DNA of 64,000 nucleotides from assembly GCA_963709665.1 (NCBI GenBank), contig CAVPWU010000002.1, forward strand, positions 930,001 to 994,000. The letters run 5' to 3'. Shown one piece after another: positions 42,418 to 51,133 of the stretch. Numbering within the stretch: position 1 is the first letter of the stretch; each line of letters opens with the position of its first letter. The DNA comes from DASZIT01 sp963709665 (lineage in GTDB: Bacteria; Actinomycetota; Acidimicrobiia; Acidimicrobiales; RAAP-2). Under the pieces are notes generated by a model. It saw only the letters and a list, made by a program, of their open reading frames with translations. It was not told where the DNA came from and did no database searches. A program made the translations under genes and the position numbers.

Positions 42418-43200
42418 TCAGCTCGGGGGCGGGGTGGAGGTGGCGGTCATCGACCGCACCGTGCCGTCGGCCGGTCGGGCCGGCGGGGCCTCACTGGTGC
42501 CGGTACTGCCCGGGCTGCGCCCCGGCTGACCCCCGGTGGACGGCTCCGGCGAGGTGGGCCGGGCGCCGGGCGACGGCTGGGCCGGTCGCGACGGGGCGGC
42601 ACCGCCGACGGGGCGGCCGGCCAGGGTGGAGGCCGGCTGGACGTTCTCGTCCACCCACTTGATGACCTCGGACAGGGCGGAGCGGAGGCGGTTGCGCTCC
42701 GCCTCGAGGTGCCGGGCCATGGTCTCCACGTCCCCCGAGAGCTGCCCCCGGATGCCCTCCAGCCGGCTGATCTCCTCGCGGAGGCGACGCTCCGACTCGG
42801 CGGCGATCTGGGCGGCCTTGGTCTCGGCGTCCGACACCACCGTCCGGGCCCGGGTGTCGGCGTCGGAGAGGATCTTGGAGGCACGGGCCTCGGAGTCGGC
42901 CTTGGTCTCGTCGACGAACTTCTGGGCCAGCAGCAGGGTCCGCTGGAGGGTGTCGTCGGGGACGGCCGGCTCGGCGGGGGCCGGAGCCGGCTGGTGCTCC
43001 AGCTCCGCCTCCAGGTGGGAGATCCGCTCGCCGGCCTGGCGGAGGCGCTCGCCGGCCTGGCGGAGCTGCTCCTGGAGGCCCTCGGCCTCGACCGCCGCCT
43101 TCTCGAGGTACTCGTCGACATCGTCGCGGTGGTACCCCTTCAGGGTCTCTCGGAACTCCACGGTCCGAAGGGAGTCCAGGGCAGATTGCGAGGCGTCCAT
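42418..43200 (-). CDS. divIVA: DivIVA / Wag31 polar growth protein
   Basis: A coiled-coil polar scaffold of about 260 residues. The N-terminal DivIVA motif is LRTVEFRETLKGYHRDDVDEYLEKAA, followed by a long coiled coil interrupted by a Pro/Ala-rich link (HQPAPAPAEPAVPDD), a second coil (LAQKFVDETKADSEARASKIL) and a disordered Pro/Ser/Gly C-terminus. In Actinobacteria it directs apical wall growth. ATG 43200 follows TAGGA at 8 nt; ATG 43209 is an alternative. It is next to yggT and sepF, as in mycobacteria. Confidence 0.93.
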   Translation of the reverse strand: MDASQSALDSLRTVEFRETLKGYHRDDVDEYLEKAAVEAEGLQEQLRQAGERLRQAGERISHLEAELEHQPAPAPAEPAVPDDTLQRTLLLAQKFVDETKADSEARASKILSDADTRARTVVSDAETKAAQIAAESERRLREEISRLEGIRGQLSGDVETMARHLEAERNRLRSALSEVIKWVDENVQPASTLAGRPVGGAAPSRPAQPSPGARPTSPEPSTGGQPGRSPGSTGTSEAPPARPADGTVRSMTATSTPPPS

Positions 43201-43275
43201 GGTGGTCATCCTAGCGTCGGCTCACGACCGGCCCGGGGATGTGGCCCTCCCGCCCGGGGGCGCCTCCCGGCGGGC

Positions 43276-43530
43276 TCAGAGCAGCCCGAGGACCACGATG
43301 ATGGCGATGAAGACCACCAGCACCGAGAGGTCGATCCCCACCCCGCCCACGTTGGCGGTGGGCAGCACCCGGCGCACCCGGTTCAGCACCGGATCGCAGA
43401 GCCGGGCCAGGAAGCGCTGGACCTTCAGCCACGGGGAGTCGTAGGAGAGCCGGAACCAGCTGAGGATGGAGTAGGCGAAGAGCACCAGCAGGTAGAGCTG
43501 GAGGACGTCGCGGATGATGGAGATGATCAC
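43276..43530 (-). CDS. YggT-family membrane protein
   Basis: An 84-residue protein with two hydrophobic helices (about 3-22 and 64-83) and the conserved LSWFRLSYDSPWLKVQRFLARLCDPVLNRVRRVLP between them. YggT genes commonly lie between sepF and divIVA and may help localise the division apparatus; the mechanism is unclear. Length matches the family. Confidence 0.92.
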   Translation of the reverse strand: MIISIIRDVLQLYLLVLFAYSILSWFRLSYDSPWLKVQRFLARLCDPVLNRVRRVLPTANVGGVGIDLSVLVVFIAIIVVLGLL

Positions 43531-43585
43531 GACGGGCCCACCCGGCCGGCGGGCGGCCGCGGGCCGTCGGCGCGCTGCCCGGTGG

Positions 43586-44146
43586 TCAGGGGTTGACCAG
43601 ACCGCGTTCGGTCAGGCGCTGGCGCTCCTCCTCGGAGACCTTGACGTTGGAGGGGGTGAGGAGGAAGACCTCGTCGGCCACCCGCTCCATCCCGCCGGCC
43701 AGGGCGTAGGTCACGCCGCTGCAGAAGTCGATCATCCGGCGCTGCAGGTCCCGGTCGGCGTTCTGCAGGTTGACGATCACCGGCTGGTTGTTCATCAGCC
43801 GGTTGGCGATCTCCTGGGCGTCGGCGAAGCGGGCCGGAGCCACCACGTGCACCTTGGCGCCGGCCGACTCGGCGGAGATGGGGCGGACCGAGGAGGCGCG
43901 GGGGGCGATGGTCGGCTGCTGGGCCACCGGCACCGGGCCGCTGGCCGAGTCGTCCCGCGGGAGGGTGCGGATCCGGCTGGGTGCCGCCGCCGTCGACGGT
44001 TCGGGGTCGTCGTCGTACCGCTGTGGCCGGGTGGCCGTGCGGCCGACCGGCGCCGGGCCCCGGGGGTCGTAGTCGTACTCGTCGTCGTAGTCGTCGTCGA
44101 CGAGCCCGAGGTACGCCATCGTCTTCTTCATGAATGAAGTCGCCAT
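43586..44146 (-). CDS. sepF: SepF, FtsZ-membrane anchor
   Basis: A 186-residue protein. MATSFMKKTMAYLGLVDDDYDDEYD is the membrane-targeting amphipathic N-terminus plus the acidic stretch typical of actinobacterial SepF, then a disordered linker, then the SepF core KVHVVAPARFADAQEIANRLMNNQPVIVNLQNADRDLQRRMIDFCSGVTYALAGGMERV. It anchors FtsZ and aligns filaments. ATG 44146 has GGAGGAG 5 nt upstream; an ATG six codons earlier is in frame but less well placed. Confidence 0.95.
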   Translation of the reverse strand: MATSFMKKTMAYLGLVDDDYDDEYDYDPRGPAPVGRTATRPQRYDDDPEPSTAAAPSRIRTLPRDDSASGPVPVAQQPTIAPRASSVRPISAESAGAKVHVVAPARFADAQEIANRLMNNQPVIVNLQNADRDLQRRMIDFCSGVTYALAGGMERVADEVFLLTPSNVKVSEEERQRLTERGLVNP

Positions 44147-44224
44147 CACTCTCCTCCGCAGCACAGCGTAGTGCCTGGGTTCGCGTGCGGGTGGATACCG
44201 TCCCGACCGCCGGGGCCCCCGGGG

Positions 44225-44902
44225 TCACCTCCGGGGCGGCCGCTCCCCGAACAGGCCGCGCCCGACCCGGACCATGGTGGAGCCCTCCTCGAGGGCGGCC
44301 ACCAGGTCGTCGGACATCCCCATCGACCGCACCGGGAGCTGGAGCCGGTCGGCCAGCGCGTTGACCGAGCGGAAGCCGGCCCGGCTGGCCCGGGGGTCGT
44401 CGGGTGGCCCCACCGTCATCAGGCCGGCCACGTCCAGGTGCTCCTCCCGGAGGGCGGCCACCAGGGCGGGGACCGCCCCGGTCCCCACCCCGTGCCGGCC
44501 GGGGAGCCCGGTGGTGTCGACCTGGACCAGGACGGTGGCGCCCGGCCGCCGGGCGGCGATGGCCCGACCCTCCTCCGGGCGCGTCACCCCCTGCCAGCAG
44601 GCCACCAGGGGGGCCAGCCGGGCCACCTTGTTCCGCTGGACGGCGCCCAGAAAGTGCCAGCGGGGGGCCGGGCCGGCATCCCCCACCGACCCGGCCTTGC
44701 CCACCAGCTCGTCGGCGTAGTTCTCCCCCAGGTCGTCGAGCCCGGCCATCCGGGCGGCCGCCACCGCCTCGGCCCCGAACCCCTTGGTCACCGCCACCAC
44801 CGTCACCGACCCCGGGTCCGGTGACCGCTGGTCGATCAGCTCCCGGAGGGCGGCCAGCCGCTCCGCCACCACCGCCGGGTCGGGGGCGGCCGGCTCAGTC
44901 AC
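44225..44902 (-). CDS. YggS/YlmE-family PLP-binding protein
   Basis: 225 residues, alanine-racemase-like TIM barrel that holds pyridoxal phosphate on Lys in VVAVTKGFGAEAV. Other family motifs are LGENYADELVGKA, WHFLGAVQRNKVARL, GLMTVGPPDDP, SMGMSDDLVAALEEGSTMVRVG. These proteins balance PLP and amino-acid pools and have no known catalytic activity. GTG 44902 overlaps the end of pgeF by 8 bp. It is a standard member of the ftsZ-pgeF-yggS-sepF series. Confidence 0.94.
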   Translation of the reverse strand: MTEPAAPDPAVVAERLAALRELIDQRSPDPGSVTVVAVTKGFGAEAVAAARMAGLDDLGENYADELVGKAGSVGDAGPAPRWHFLGAVQRNKVARLAPLVACWQGVTRPEEGRAIAARRPGATVLVQVDTTGLPGRHGVGTGAVPALVAALREEHLDVAGLMTVGPPDDPRASRAGFRSVNALADRLQLPVRSMGMSDDLVAALEEGSTMVRVGRGLFGERPPRR

Positions 44903-45590
44903 CGACCGACCAGACCACCAGGGCCTCCCGGCCCCGGTCCTGCCGGGCCCGGTGCGAGAAGTGCCTCCCCGAGCAGGCGGTGCACTCGTCCACCCCCGGC
45001 ACCGGGGTCACCCCGGCCCGGCGGAGGGCGGACTCCACCGCCGCCGGGAGGTCGAGGGCGGGACCGCCCGCCGAGCTACGCCCGCGCACCCCGTCCCCCA
45101 GCCGGCCGGCCACCCGGTCGAGGTCGGCCGGCGAGAACTCGTAGCACTCGGCGTGGACGGTGGGGCCGAGGGCCCCGGCCAGGGACGTGGCCCCCGCCTG
45201 GCGCATCGCCTCGGCGGCCGCCTCCACCACGCCGTCGGTCAGGCCCCGCCAGCCGGCGTGCACGGCGGCGAACACCCCCTCGGGGCTGCCGAGGGCGATG
45301 GTGGCGCAGTCGGCGGCGATCATGGCCAGGCGATCGTCGGGCCGGGTGGAGACCAGGGCGTCCCCCTCGGTGCGGGGGTGGCCGGTGGCCCGGGAGGCGG
45401 GGACCACGGTGGTCCCGTGGACCTGACGGATCCACCGCAGGGTGCCGCCGGGCCCGGCCACCGCCTCGGCGAACGCCACCAGGGCCCGGTCGCCGTCGGG
45501 ACCGTCACCGGGTCGGAGCTGTCCGTCGGACGCCTCCGACCACGCCGCCCGGATGGACCCGGTGACGGTGGTGGGAGGCCGGCGGGTCAG
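44895..45590 (-). CDS. pgeF: PgeF/YfiH laccase-domain (purine-nucleoside-acting) protein
   Basis: The His/Cys zinc site is visible in RWIRQVHGTTVV, AADCATIALGS, AAVHAGWRGLTDGVVEAA. A downstream QDRGREALVVWSV ends the fold. Family members act as peptidoglycan editing factor or as purine nucleoside phosphorylase/adenosine deaminase. No ATG, GTG or TTG precedes the conserved N-terminus, which reads GSIRAAWSEASDGQLRPGDG. CTG 45590 forms CTGA with the ftsZ stop, so I place the start there (231 residues). GTG 45479 would delete about 37 coding residues. Confidence 0.85.
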   Translation of the reverse strand: MTRRPPTTVTGSIRAAWSEASDGQLRPGDGPDGDRALVAFAEAVAGPGGTLRWIRQVHGTTVVPASRATGHPRTEGDALVSTRPDDRLAMIAADCATIALGSPEGVFAAVHAGWRGLTDGVVEAAAEAMRQAGATSLAGALGPTVHAECYEFSPADLDRVAGRLGDGVRGRSSAGGPALDLPAAVESALRRAGVTPVPGVDECTACSGRHFSHRARQDRGREALVVWSVGD

Positions 45591-46711
45591 CGCAGGAAGG
45601 AGGGGACGTCGAAGTCGTCGTCCCCCAGGTCGAGGTCGTCGTCCTCGGGGGTGGCGAAGATGTCCTCGTGGGCGGTCTCCAGGCCGAGGACCTTGGAGCG
45701 GCCCTCCTCGCGCCCGGCGGCGGCGGGCGCCTTCTCGGTGCCGGTCCGACCCTGGCTCTCCCAGCGCTCGAAGCCGGCGGCGATGACCGTCACCCGCACC
45801 TCGTCGCCCATCTCCTCGTCGATGACGCTGCCGAAGATGATGTTGGCGTCGGGGTGGGCGACGCCGTGGATGATCTCGGCCGCCTCGTTCACCTCGAAGA
45901 GCCCGAGGTCGGGCCCGCCGGCGATGTTCAGCAGGATGCCCCGCGCCCCCTCGATGGAGGCTTCGAGCAGCGGGCTGGTGATGGCGGCCCGGGCGGCGTT
46001 CACCGACCGGCCCTCACCGGTGGAGGAGCCGATCCCCATGATGGCGGTGCCGGCGTTGCTCATGATCATCTTCACGTCGGCGAAGTCGGTGTTGATCAGG
46101 CCGGGCACGGTGATCAGGCTGGTGATGCCCTGCACCCCCTGCATCAGCACCTCGTCGGCCATCTTGAAGGCGTTGACCATCGAGGTCTTCTCGCTCGAGA
46201 CGGTCAGCAGCCGGTCGTTGGGGATGATGATGAGGGTGTCGACCTTCTCCTTCAGGTTCTGGATGCCCGCCTCGGCCTGGACCGAGCGGCGGCGGCCCTC
46301 GAAGGTGAACGGACGGGTGACCACGCCGATGGTGAGGGCACCGAGGCCCTTGGCGATCTCCGCCACCACCGGGGCGGCGCCGGTGCCGGTGCCCCCGCCC
46401 TTGCCGGCGGTGATGAAGACCATGTCGGCACCCTTCAGGGCCTCCTCGATCTCCGACCGGTGCTCCTCGGCGGCCAGGCGGCCGACCTCGGGGTCGCTGC
46501 CGGCCCCGAGGCCCCGGGTCAGCTGTCGCCCGATGTCGAGCTTCAGGTCGGCGTCGCTCATCAACAGCGCCTGGGCGTCGGTGTTGGTGGCGATGAATTC
46601 GACGCCCCGGAGGCCCGCCTCGATCATCCGGTTGACGGCGTTGACGCCGCCACCGCCCACGCCGACCACCTTGATCACGGCGAAGTAGTTGTTCTGAGCC
46701 GGAACGGTCAT
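45587..46711 (-). CDS. ftsZ: FtsZ, cell-division GTPase
   Basis: 374 residues. IKVVGVGGGGVNAVNRMI starts the GTPase domain; the tubulin signature GGGTGTG is at 105-111; PNDRLL, NADFADVK-like and HPDANIIFGSVID segments form the T7/C-terminal half. The extreme C-terminus DDFDVPSFLR is the conserved tail that binds SepF. A variable linker of about 45 residues precedes it. ATG 46711 follows GGGTAAGGGA. A separate promoter lies upstream, so ftsZ can be expressed apart from ftsQ. Confidence 0.98.
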   Translation of the reverse strand: MTVPAQNNYFAVIKVVGVGGGGVNAVNRMIEAGLRGVEFIATNTDAQALLMSDADLKLDIGRQLTRGLGAGSDPEVGRLAAEEHRSEIEEALKGADMVFITAGKGGGTGTGAAPVVAEIAKGLGALTIGVVTRPFTFEGRRRSVQAEAGIQNLKEKVDTLIIIPNDRLLTVSSEKTSMVNAFKMADEVLMQGVQGITSLITVPGLINTDFADVKMIMSNAGTAIMGIGSSTGEGRSVNAARAAITSPLLEASIEGARGILLNIAGGPDLGLFEVNEAAEIIHGVAHPDANIIFGSVIDEEMGDEVRVTVIAAGFERWESQGRTGTEKAPAAAGREEGRSKVLGLETAHEDIFATPEDDDLDLGDDDFDVPSFLR

Positions 46712-46766
46712 GAATTCCCTTACCCTCGACCACAGGTTGAAACCGTTCCAACCAGCGAGTTAGTCC

Positions 46767-46795
46767 ACGATACGGTCAGTGCGGTACAGGGTCAA
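46767..46795 (-). promoter_or_regulatory. ftsZ promoter
   Basis: On the minus strand TTGACC (46790-46795), exactly 17 bp, TATCGT (46767-46772), in the 153-bp ftsQ-ftsZ gap. It gives a leader of about 50 nt ending in the GGGTAAGGGA ribosome-binding site. Confidence 0.75.
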
Positions 46796-46864
46796 GGATC
46801 CTCGGAGGCCCTCGACAGCGGCAACCGTTGAACCGTGCCACCCCATCGCCCGGACGTCCGCAGG

Positions 46865-47656
46865 CTAGCCGACGGCCGGCGCGTCCGGCACGGTGACGTC
46901 GATGACCTTCTTCCCGTGCAGGTCGGCATGGGCGATGATCGCCGCCACGTCCTCGTACTTGGCGGCCAGGTCGGTGGCCGTCCCCAACTGGACCGTGAGT
47001 CCCGAGTTCAACGCCAGGTCGACAGTTCCGTCGGCCGCCACCGCCACCGAGGTGACCTGGGCGGCGAAGGCGGCGGGCAGCGTGCTGGCCACTTCGAGTC
47101 CCGGGCCCGCCACGGCCGGCAGCGACTGACCCACCGGGACCGGGGCCAGGGGACCCTTGGCGGTGGTCACCACCAGCTGGGCCAGGCCGGCCGGCCGGGT
47201 GGGCTGGACCACCAGGGTGCGCCCGGCGGCGTCCACCGTCGACCAGGAGGCGCCGGGACCGGCCACCGTCGCCGCCGGGACGCGCTCGGTGACCGCGATG
47301 GTGACGGCGTCGGGCCAGTGCCGCGACACCTCGGCGGTGGCGATGAACGGGAGTGCCTCCACCCGGGCGGCCATGGAGCCGGTGTTCAGGTCGATCAGCG
47401 GCACCGGGTGGTCGAGACCGGCCGCCGTCACGATGGCCGCCGTCGGGGTCTGCGGGTGGACCCCGGTGACCGTCACCACCTTGGCGTTGAAGAGCGGGGT
47501 GTGGAGGAGGGCCAGGCCGCCCACCGCCAGTGCCACCACCACCAGCCCCCCCAGCACCCACCGGAGCCGGCGTCGGCCCTGGCCGCGCCGGACCGCCACC
47601 CGGCGCTGGCGGATCCGGGGATCGATGGAGGGCCGTCGGCCGGTGGACGTGCTCAC
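46865..47656 (-). CDS. ftsQ: FtsQ, division protein with POTRA domain
   Basis: 263 residues. A short basic cytoplasmic tail (RRVAVRRGQGRRRLRWV) precedes one TM helix (VLGGLVVVALAVGGLALL). The POTRA domain starts FNAKVVTVTGVHPQTPTAAI, and FtsQ-type WPDAVTIAVTERVPAATV follows. It belongs to the FtsQLB divisome subcomplex. GTG 47656 overlaps the murB stop (GTGA). Confidence 0.93.
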   Translation of the reverse strand: MSTSTGRRPSIDPRIRQRRVAVRRGQGRRRLRWVLGGLVVVALAVGGLALLHTPLFNAKVVTVTGVHPQTPTAAIVTAAGLDHPVPLIDLNTGSMAARVEALPFIATAEVSRHWPDAVTIAVTERVPAATVAGPGASWSTVDAAGRTLVVQPTRPAGLAQLVVTTAKGPLAPVPVGQSLPAVAGPGLEVASTLPAAFAAQVTSVAVAADGTVDLALNSGLTVQLGTATDLAAKYEDVAAIIAHADLHGKKVIDVTVPDAPAVG

Positions 47657-48585
47657 CGCCGCTCCCCCTCCGGCCGGTCGAACCCGACCATCCGGACCTC
47701 GGTCCGCAGGGTGACCCCGGTGGCGGCCGCCACCACCGCCCGCACGTGCTCCAGCACGGCCAGGACGTCGGCGGCCGAGCCCCCCTCGTCGGCCTGGATG
47801 AAGTTGGCGTGCTTGGTCGAGACCTCGGCGGTGCCGATCCGGAACCCCTTCAGGCCCGCCTGGTCGATCAGCCTGCCCGCCGAGTCGCCGTCGGGGTTGG
47901 TGAAGACGGAGCCGGCGTTGCTGCCGCCGGGCTGGTGCCGCCGACGCCACGCCACGATCTCGGCGATGGCCGCCGCCCCCGCCTCCGGGTCGCCGGGCTG
48001 CAGGTGATGGGTGGCCGACACCACCACCTCGGTGCTGCGCACCGAGGTGGTGCGGTAGCCGGCCGCCAGCTGGGCCGCCGGGACCTCGGCCACCGCGCCG
48101 GTGGCCAGGTCGACGGTCCGGTAGCCCGCCAGGGTGGCGGCGGTGTCGGAGCCGTGGCCCCCGGCGTTCATCCGCACCGCCCCGCCCACCGAGCCGGGCA
48201 CGCCCACCGCCCACTCCAGTCCGTGGAGGCCGGCGGCCGCCGTCCGGCGGGCCAGCACCGGAAGGCTGACCGACGCCCCGGCGGTCACCGTGGTGCCCTC
48301 CACCACCAGCTGGTCGAAGCCCCCCTCCGGCGCCACCACCAGACCCTCGAAGCCGCCGTCGGCCACCAGCAGGTTGGAGCCGCGTCCCAGCACCACCACC
48401 GGCACCGGCCGGCCGTCGAGGGCACGGGCCACCGCCACCAGGCCCGGCTCGTCGGACACGCTGACGTAGAGGGCGGCCGTCCCCCCCACCCGGTAGGTGG
48501 TGCGCGCTCCGAAGGGGTGGTCCCGGCGGGCCCGTCCCCCCAGTGCCTCCCCGACCGCCTGCAGATGGTCGGAGGTGGTCGTCAC
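47653..48585 (-). CDS. murB: MurB, UDP-N-acetylenolpyruvoylglucosamine reductase
   Basis: A 310-residue FAD enzyme of peptidoglycan synthesis. HPFGARTTYRVGGTA, VVLGRGSNLLVADGGFEGLVV and GLEWAVGVPGSVGGAVRMNAGGHG form the FAD site, and PGGSNAGSVFTNPDGDSAGRLIDQAGLKG supplies the C-terminal catalytic Ser/Glu region. GTG 48585 follows the murC stop by 7 bp. Confidence 0.96.
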   Translation of the reverse strand: MTTTSDHLQAVGEALGGRARRDHPFGARTTYRVGGTAALYVSVSDEPGLVAVARALDGRPVPVVVLGRGSNLLVADGGFEGLVVAPEGGFDQLVVEGTTVTAGASVSLPVLARRTAAAGLHGLEWAVGVPGSVGGAVRMNAGGHGSDTAATLAGYRTVDLATGAVAEVPAAQLAAGYRTTSVRSTEVVVSATHHLQPGDPEAGAAAIAEIVAWRRRHQPGGSNAGSVFTNPDGDSAGRLIDQAGLKGFRIGTAEVSTKHANFIQADEGGSAADVLAVLEHVRAVVAAATGVTLRTEVRMVGFDRPEGERR

Positions 48586-48592
48586 CGCCCGC

Positions 48593-49987
48593 CTACCATC
48601 CCGGGTCGGCCAGCAGCTCGTCGGGCAGCGAGGTGAGGTCGCCGGGCCCCAGGGTCAGGCACAGGTCGCCCGGCTCGAGCAGCGAGCCCACCACCGACAG
48701 CAGCTCCGACCGACCGGGCACGTAGTGGACCGGCCGGTCGGGCAGGGCCCGATGGACGGCGTCGGCCACCAGCCGGCCGGACACCCCGGGGATCGGCGCC
48801 TCGCCGGCGCCGTAGATGTCGGTGACCACCACCACGTCGGCGTCGCCGAAGACGGCGCCGAACTCCTCCCCCAGGATCTGGGTGCGCCCGTAGCGGTGGG
48901 GCTGGAACACCGCCACCACCCGGGACCATCCCCCGCCCTTGGCGGCGGCCAGGACGGCAGACACCTCGGTGGGCAGGTGGGCGTAGTCGTCCACGAAGGT
49001 GACCCCCCGGGCGCTCCCCCGGAACTCGAACCGGCGGGCCACGCCGGCGAAGCGCGCCAGGGCCCGGGCCGACGCCTCGAAGGGCACCCCGGCGGCCAGT
49101 GCCGCCACCGTGGCCACCGCGGCGTTGCGGGCGTTGTGGAGCCCGGGCACCGGGACCGACAGGTGGCCCAGGGGCCGGCCGGCGTCGTCGAGGAGGTCGA
49201 AGGCCACCGAGCTCCGGGCCAGCTCGACCCGGACCATCCGCCGGGTGCACGTCTCGGCGGTCCCCACGGTGTCCGCCCCGGCCCGGGCGCCGATGGACGC
49301 CGCCGCCGGGTCGTCCCCGCCGGCCACCCGACGGAGGGAGGCGCCGGCCAGGAACTCCTCGAAGGCCGCCTGCACCGCCTCGAAGGTGCCGTAGTGGTCG
49401 AGGTGGTCGGGCTCCACGTTGGTCACCACCGCGATGGCCGGGGTCAGCGAGAGGAAGGTGCCGTCGCTCTCGTCGGCCTCCACCACCAGCCACTCGCCGT
49501 CGTCCCAGACGGCGTTGGTGCCGATCTCGTTGACGTCCCCGCCGATGAGGAACGACGGGTGGAGCCCGGCCTCCACCAGCTGCAGGGCCAGCATGGAGGC
49601 GGTGGTGGTCTTGCCGTGGGTGCCGCCCACCGCGATGCACCGCCGGAGGGCGGCGATGGCGGCCAGGGTCTCCGCCCGGGCCAGGACGGGGACGCCCCGC
49701 CGACGTGCCTCCACCACCTCGGGGTTGGACTCCCCCACCGCGCTGGACACGGTGACCACGTCCGGGGTGCCCAGGTTGTCGGGACGGTGCCCGACCGCCA
49801 CGGTCAGGCCGGCCGCCCGGAGCCGGTCCAGCACCGGCGAGTCCTTCAGGTCGCTGCCGGTCACCGTGTGGCCCATGGCGGCCAGCACGGTGGCGATGGC
49901 GCTCATCCCCGCCCCCCCGATGCCCACCACGTGGACGGTCAGCGGGGTCGACAGGTCGAGCGGCGGGGAGGCCTCCGGGGCGGTCAC
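48593..49987 (-). CDS. murC: MurC, UDP-N-acetylmuramate-L-alanine ligase
   Basis: 464 residues. The Rossmann motif VHVVGIGGAGMSAIATVL is followed by the ATP loop GGTHGKTTTASML, EADESDGTFL, TNVEPDHLDHYG, and the substrate region FVDDYAHLPTEVSAVLAAAK. It adds L-Ala to UDP-MurNAc. GTG 49987 overlaps the murG stop (GTGA). Because murG is frameshifted, this reading frame runs on openly into the murG 5' half, but the MurC N-terminus fixes the start. Confidence 0.96.
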   Translation of the reverse strand: MTAPEASPPLDLSTPLTVHVVGIGGAGMSAIATVLAAMGHTVTGSDLKDSPVLDRLRAAGLTVAVGHRPDNLGTPDVVTVSSAVGESNPEVVEARRRGVPVLARAETLAAIAALRRCIAVGGTHGKTTTASMLALQLVEAGLHPSFLIGGDVNEIGTNAVWDDGEWLVVEADESDGTFLSLTPAIAVVTNVEPDHLDHYGTFEAVQAAFEEFLAGASLRRVAGGDDPAAASIGARAGADTVGTAETCTRRMVRVELARSSVAFDLLDDAGRPLGHLSVPVPGLHNARNAAVATVAALAAGVPFEASARALARFAGVARRFEFRGSARGVTFVDDYAHLPTEVSAVLAAAKGGGWSRVVAVFQPHRYGRTQILGEEFGAVFGDADVVVVTDIYGAGEAPIPGVSGRLVADAVHRALPDRPVHYVPGRSELLSVVGSLLEPGDLCLTLGPGDLTSLPDELLADPGW

Positions 49988-51133
49988 CGGGCCACCGCCG
50001 CCCGCAGCCCCGGTCGGGCGTTGACCTCCACCACCCGGGCTCCCGCCTCGGCGGCGTCGGGGTGCCCCACCGCCCGACTGGCACTCCCCCGGGCCTCCAG
50101 TCCCGCCGGGTCGTCCAGCAGCCCGTCGAGCACGTCCCCCAGCCGGTCGGCATCGCACTCCGCGTCGGGGAGGAGCACGGCGCCGCCCGCCCGCTCCAGG
50201 ACGCGGGCGTTGGCCGTCTGGTGGTCGCCCGGCGCCCCCGGCAGCGGCACCAGGACGGCCGGCACCCCGGCCACCGACAGCTCGGCCACCGTCATGGCCC
50301 CCGCCCGGCTGACCACCAGGTCGGCGGCGGTGTAGGCGGTGGCCATCCGGTCCTCGTAGGGCACCCGCACCACCACGCCCCCCTCCCCGGGGGCGGCCGA
50401 CGCCTCGGACCGCCTCCCAGTCGCGGCGGCCGACGATGTGGTAGATCGACCGGTCGTGACGGCCCGCCCACCGGGCCGCCAGCCCCTCCACGGCGGCGTT
50501 GATCCGGCGGGCCCCCAACGACCCGCCGAACACCACCACGGTGGGCCGGTCCTCCGGGAGGCCGAGCTCGGCCCGGGCCGCCCGGCGGTCCTCGTCCCGC
50601 CGGCGGACGGCGGCGATGGCCGGTCGGACCGGCGTGCCGGTGACCACCGCCCGGGGGAGCGGGGTGTCGTCCCACCCCACCGCGCAGGCCCGGGCGAAGC
50701 GGCCCAGGAGCCGGTTGGCCGCCCCGGGCACCGCGTCCACGTTCACCAGCACCAGGGGGACCCCGAGGAGCACGGCGGCCGCCGAGGCGGCCAGGCTGGC
50801 GTAGCCGCCGACCGACACCACCACCCGGGGGCGCCGGCGGGCCACCAGGCCGAGCGCCTGGATGCCGGCGGCCGCCAGGCCGAGCACGGCCCCCAGGTTC
50901 CGGAGCAGCACGGCCGGGCGGAGGGAGCGGGCGATCCCGCGCCCGGGCAGCAGGGTCACCGGGAACCCACGGCCCTCCAGCGACACCCGGTCCTGCCCCC
51001 GCCGGGAGCCCACGAACTCGATGGTGGCGCGGTCGTGGCCCCGGTCCACCAGCGCCTCGGCGATGGCGATGGCCGGCTGCAGGTGCCCGGCGGTGCCGCC
51101 CCCGGCCAGGAGCGCGTACCGGCGGCCGGTCAC
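49984..51133 (-). pseudogene. murG: murG, frameshifted by an apparent one-base insertion
   Basis: This encodes the lipid II glycosyltransferase in two frames. The N-part, from GTG 51133 (GTGA with ftsW), has LLAGGGTAGHLQPAIAIAEAL, VVVSVGGYASLAASAAA and VVVFGGSLGARRINAAVEGL, ending YHIVGRRDWEA. The C-part resumes at RSEASAAPGEGG, then VVRVPYEDRMATAYTAADLVVSRAGAMTVAEL to the stop. Removing one G near 50410-50416 restores a continuous enzyme of about 382 residues. murG is essential, so a sequencing or assembly error is more likely than true loss. Confidence 0.88.
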
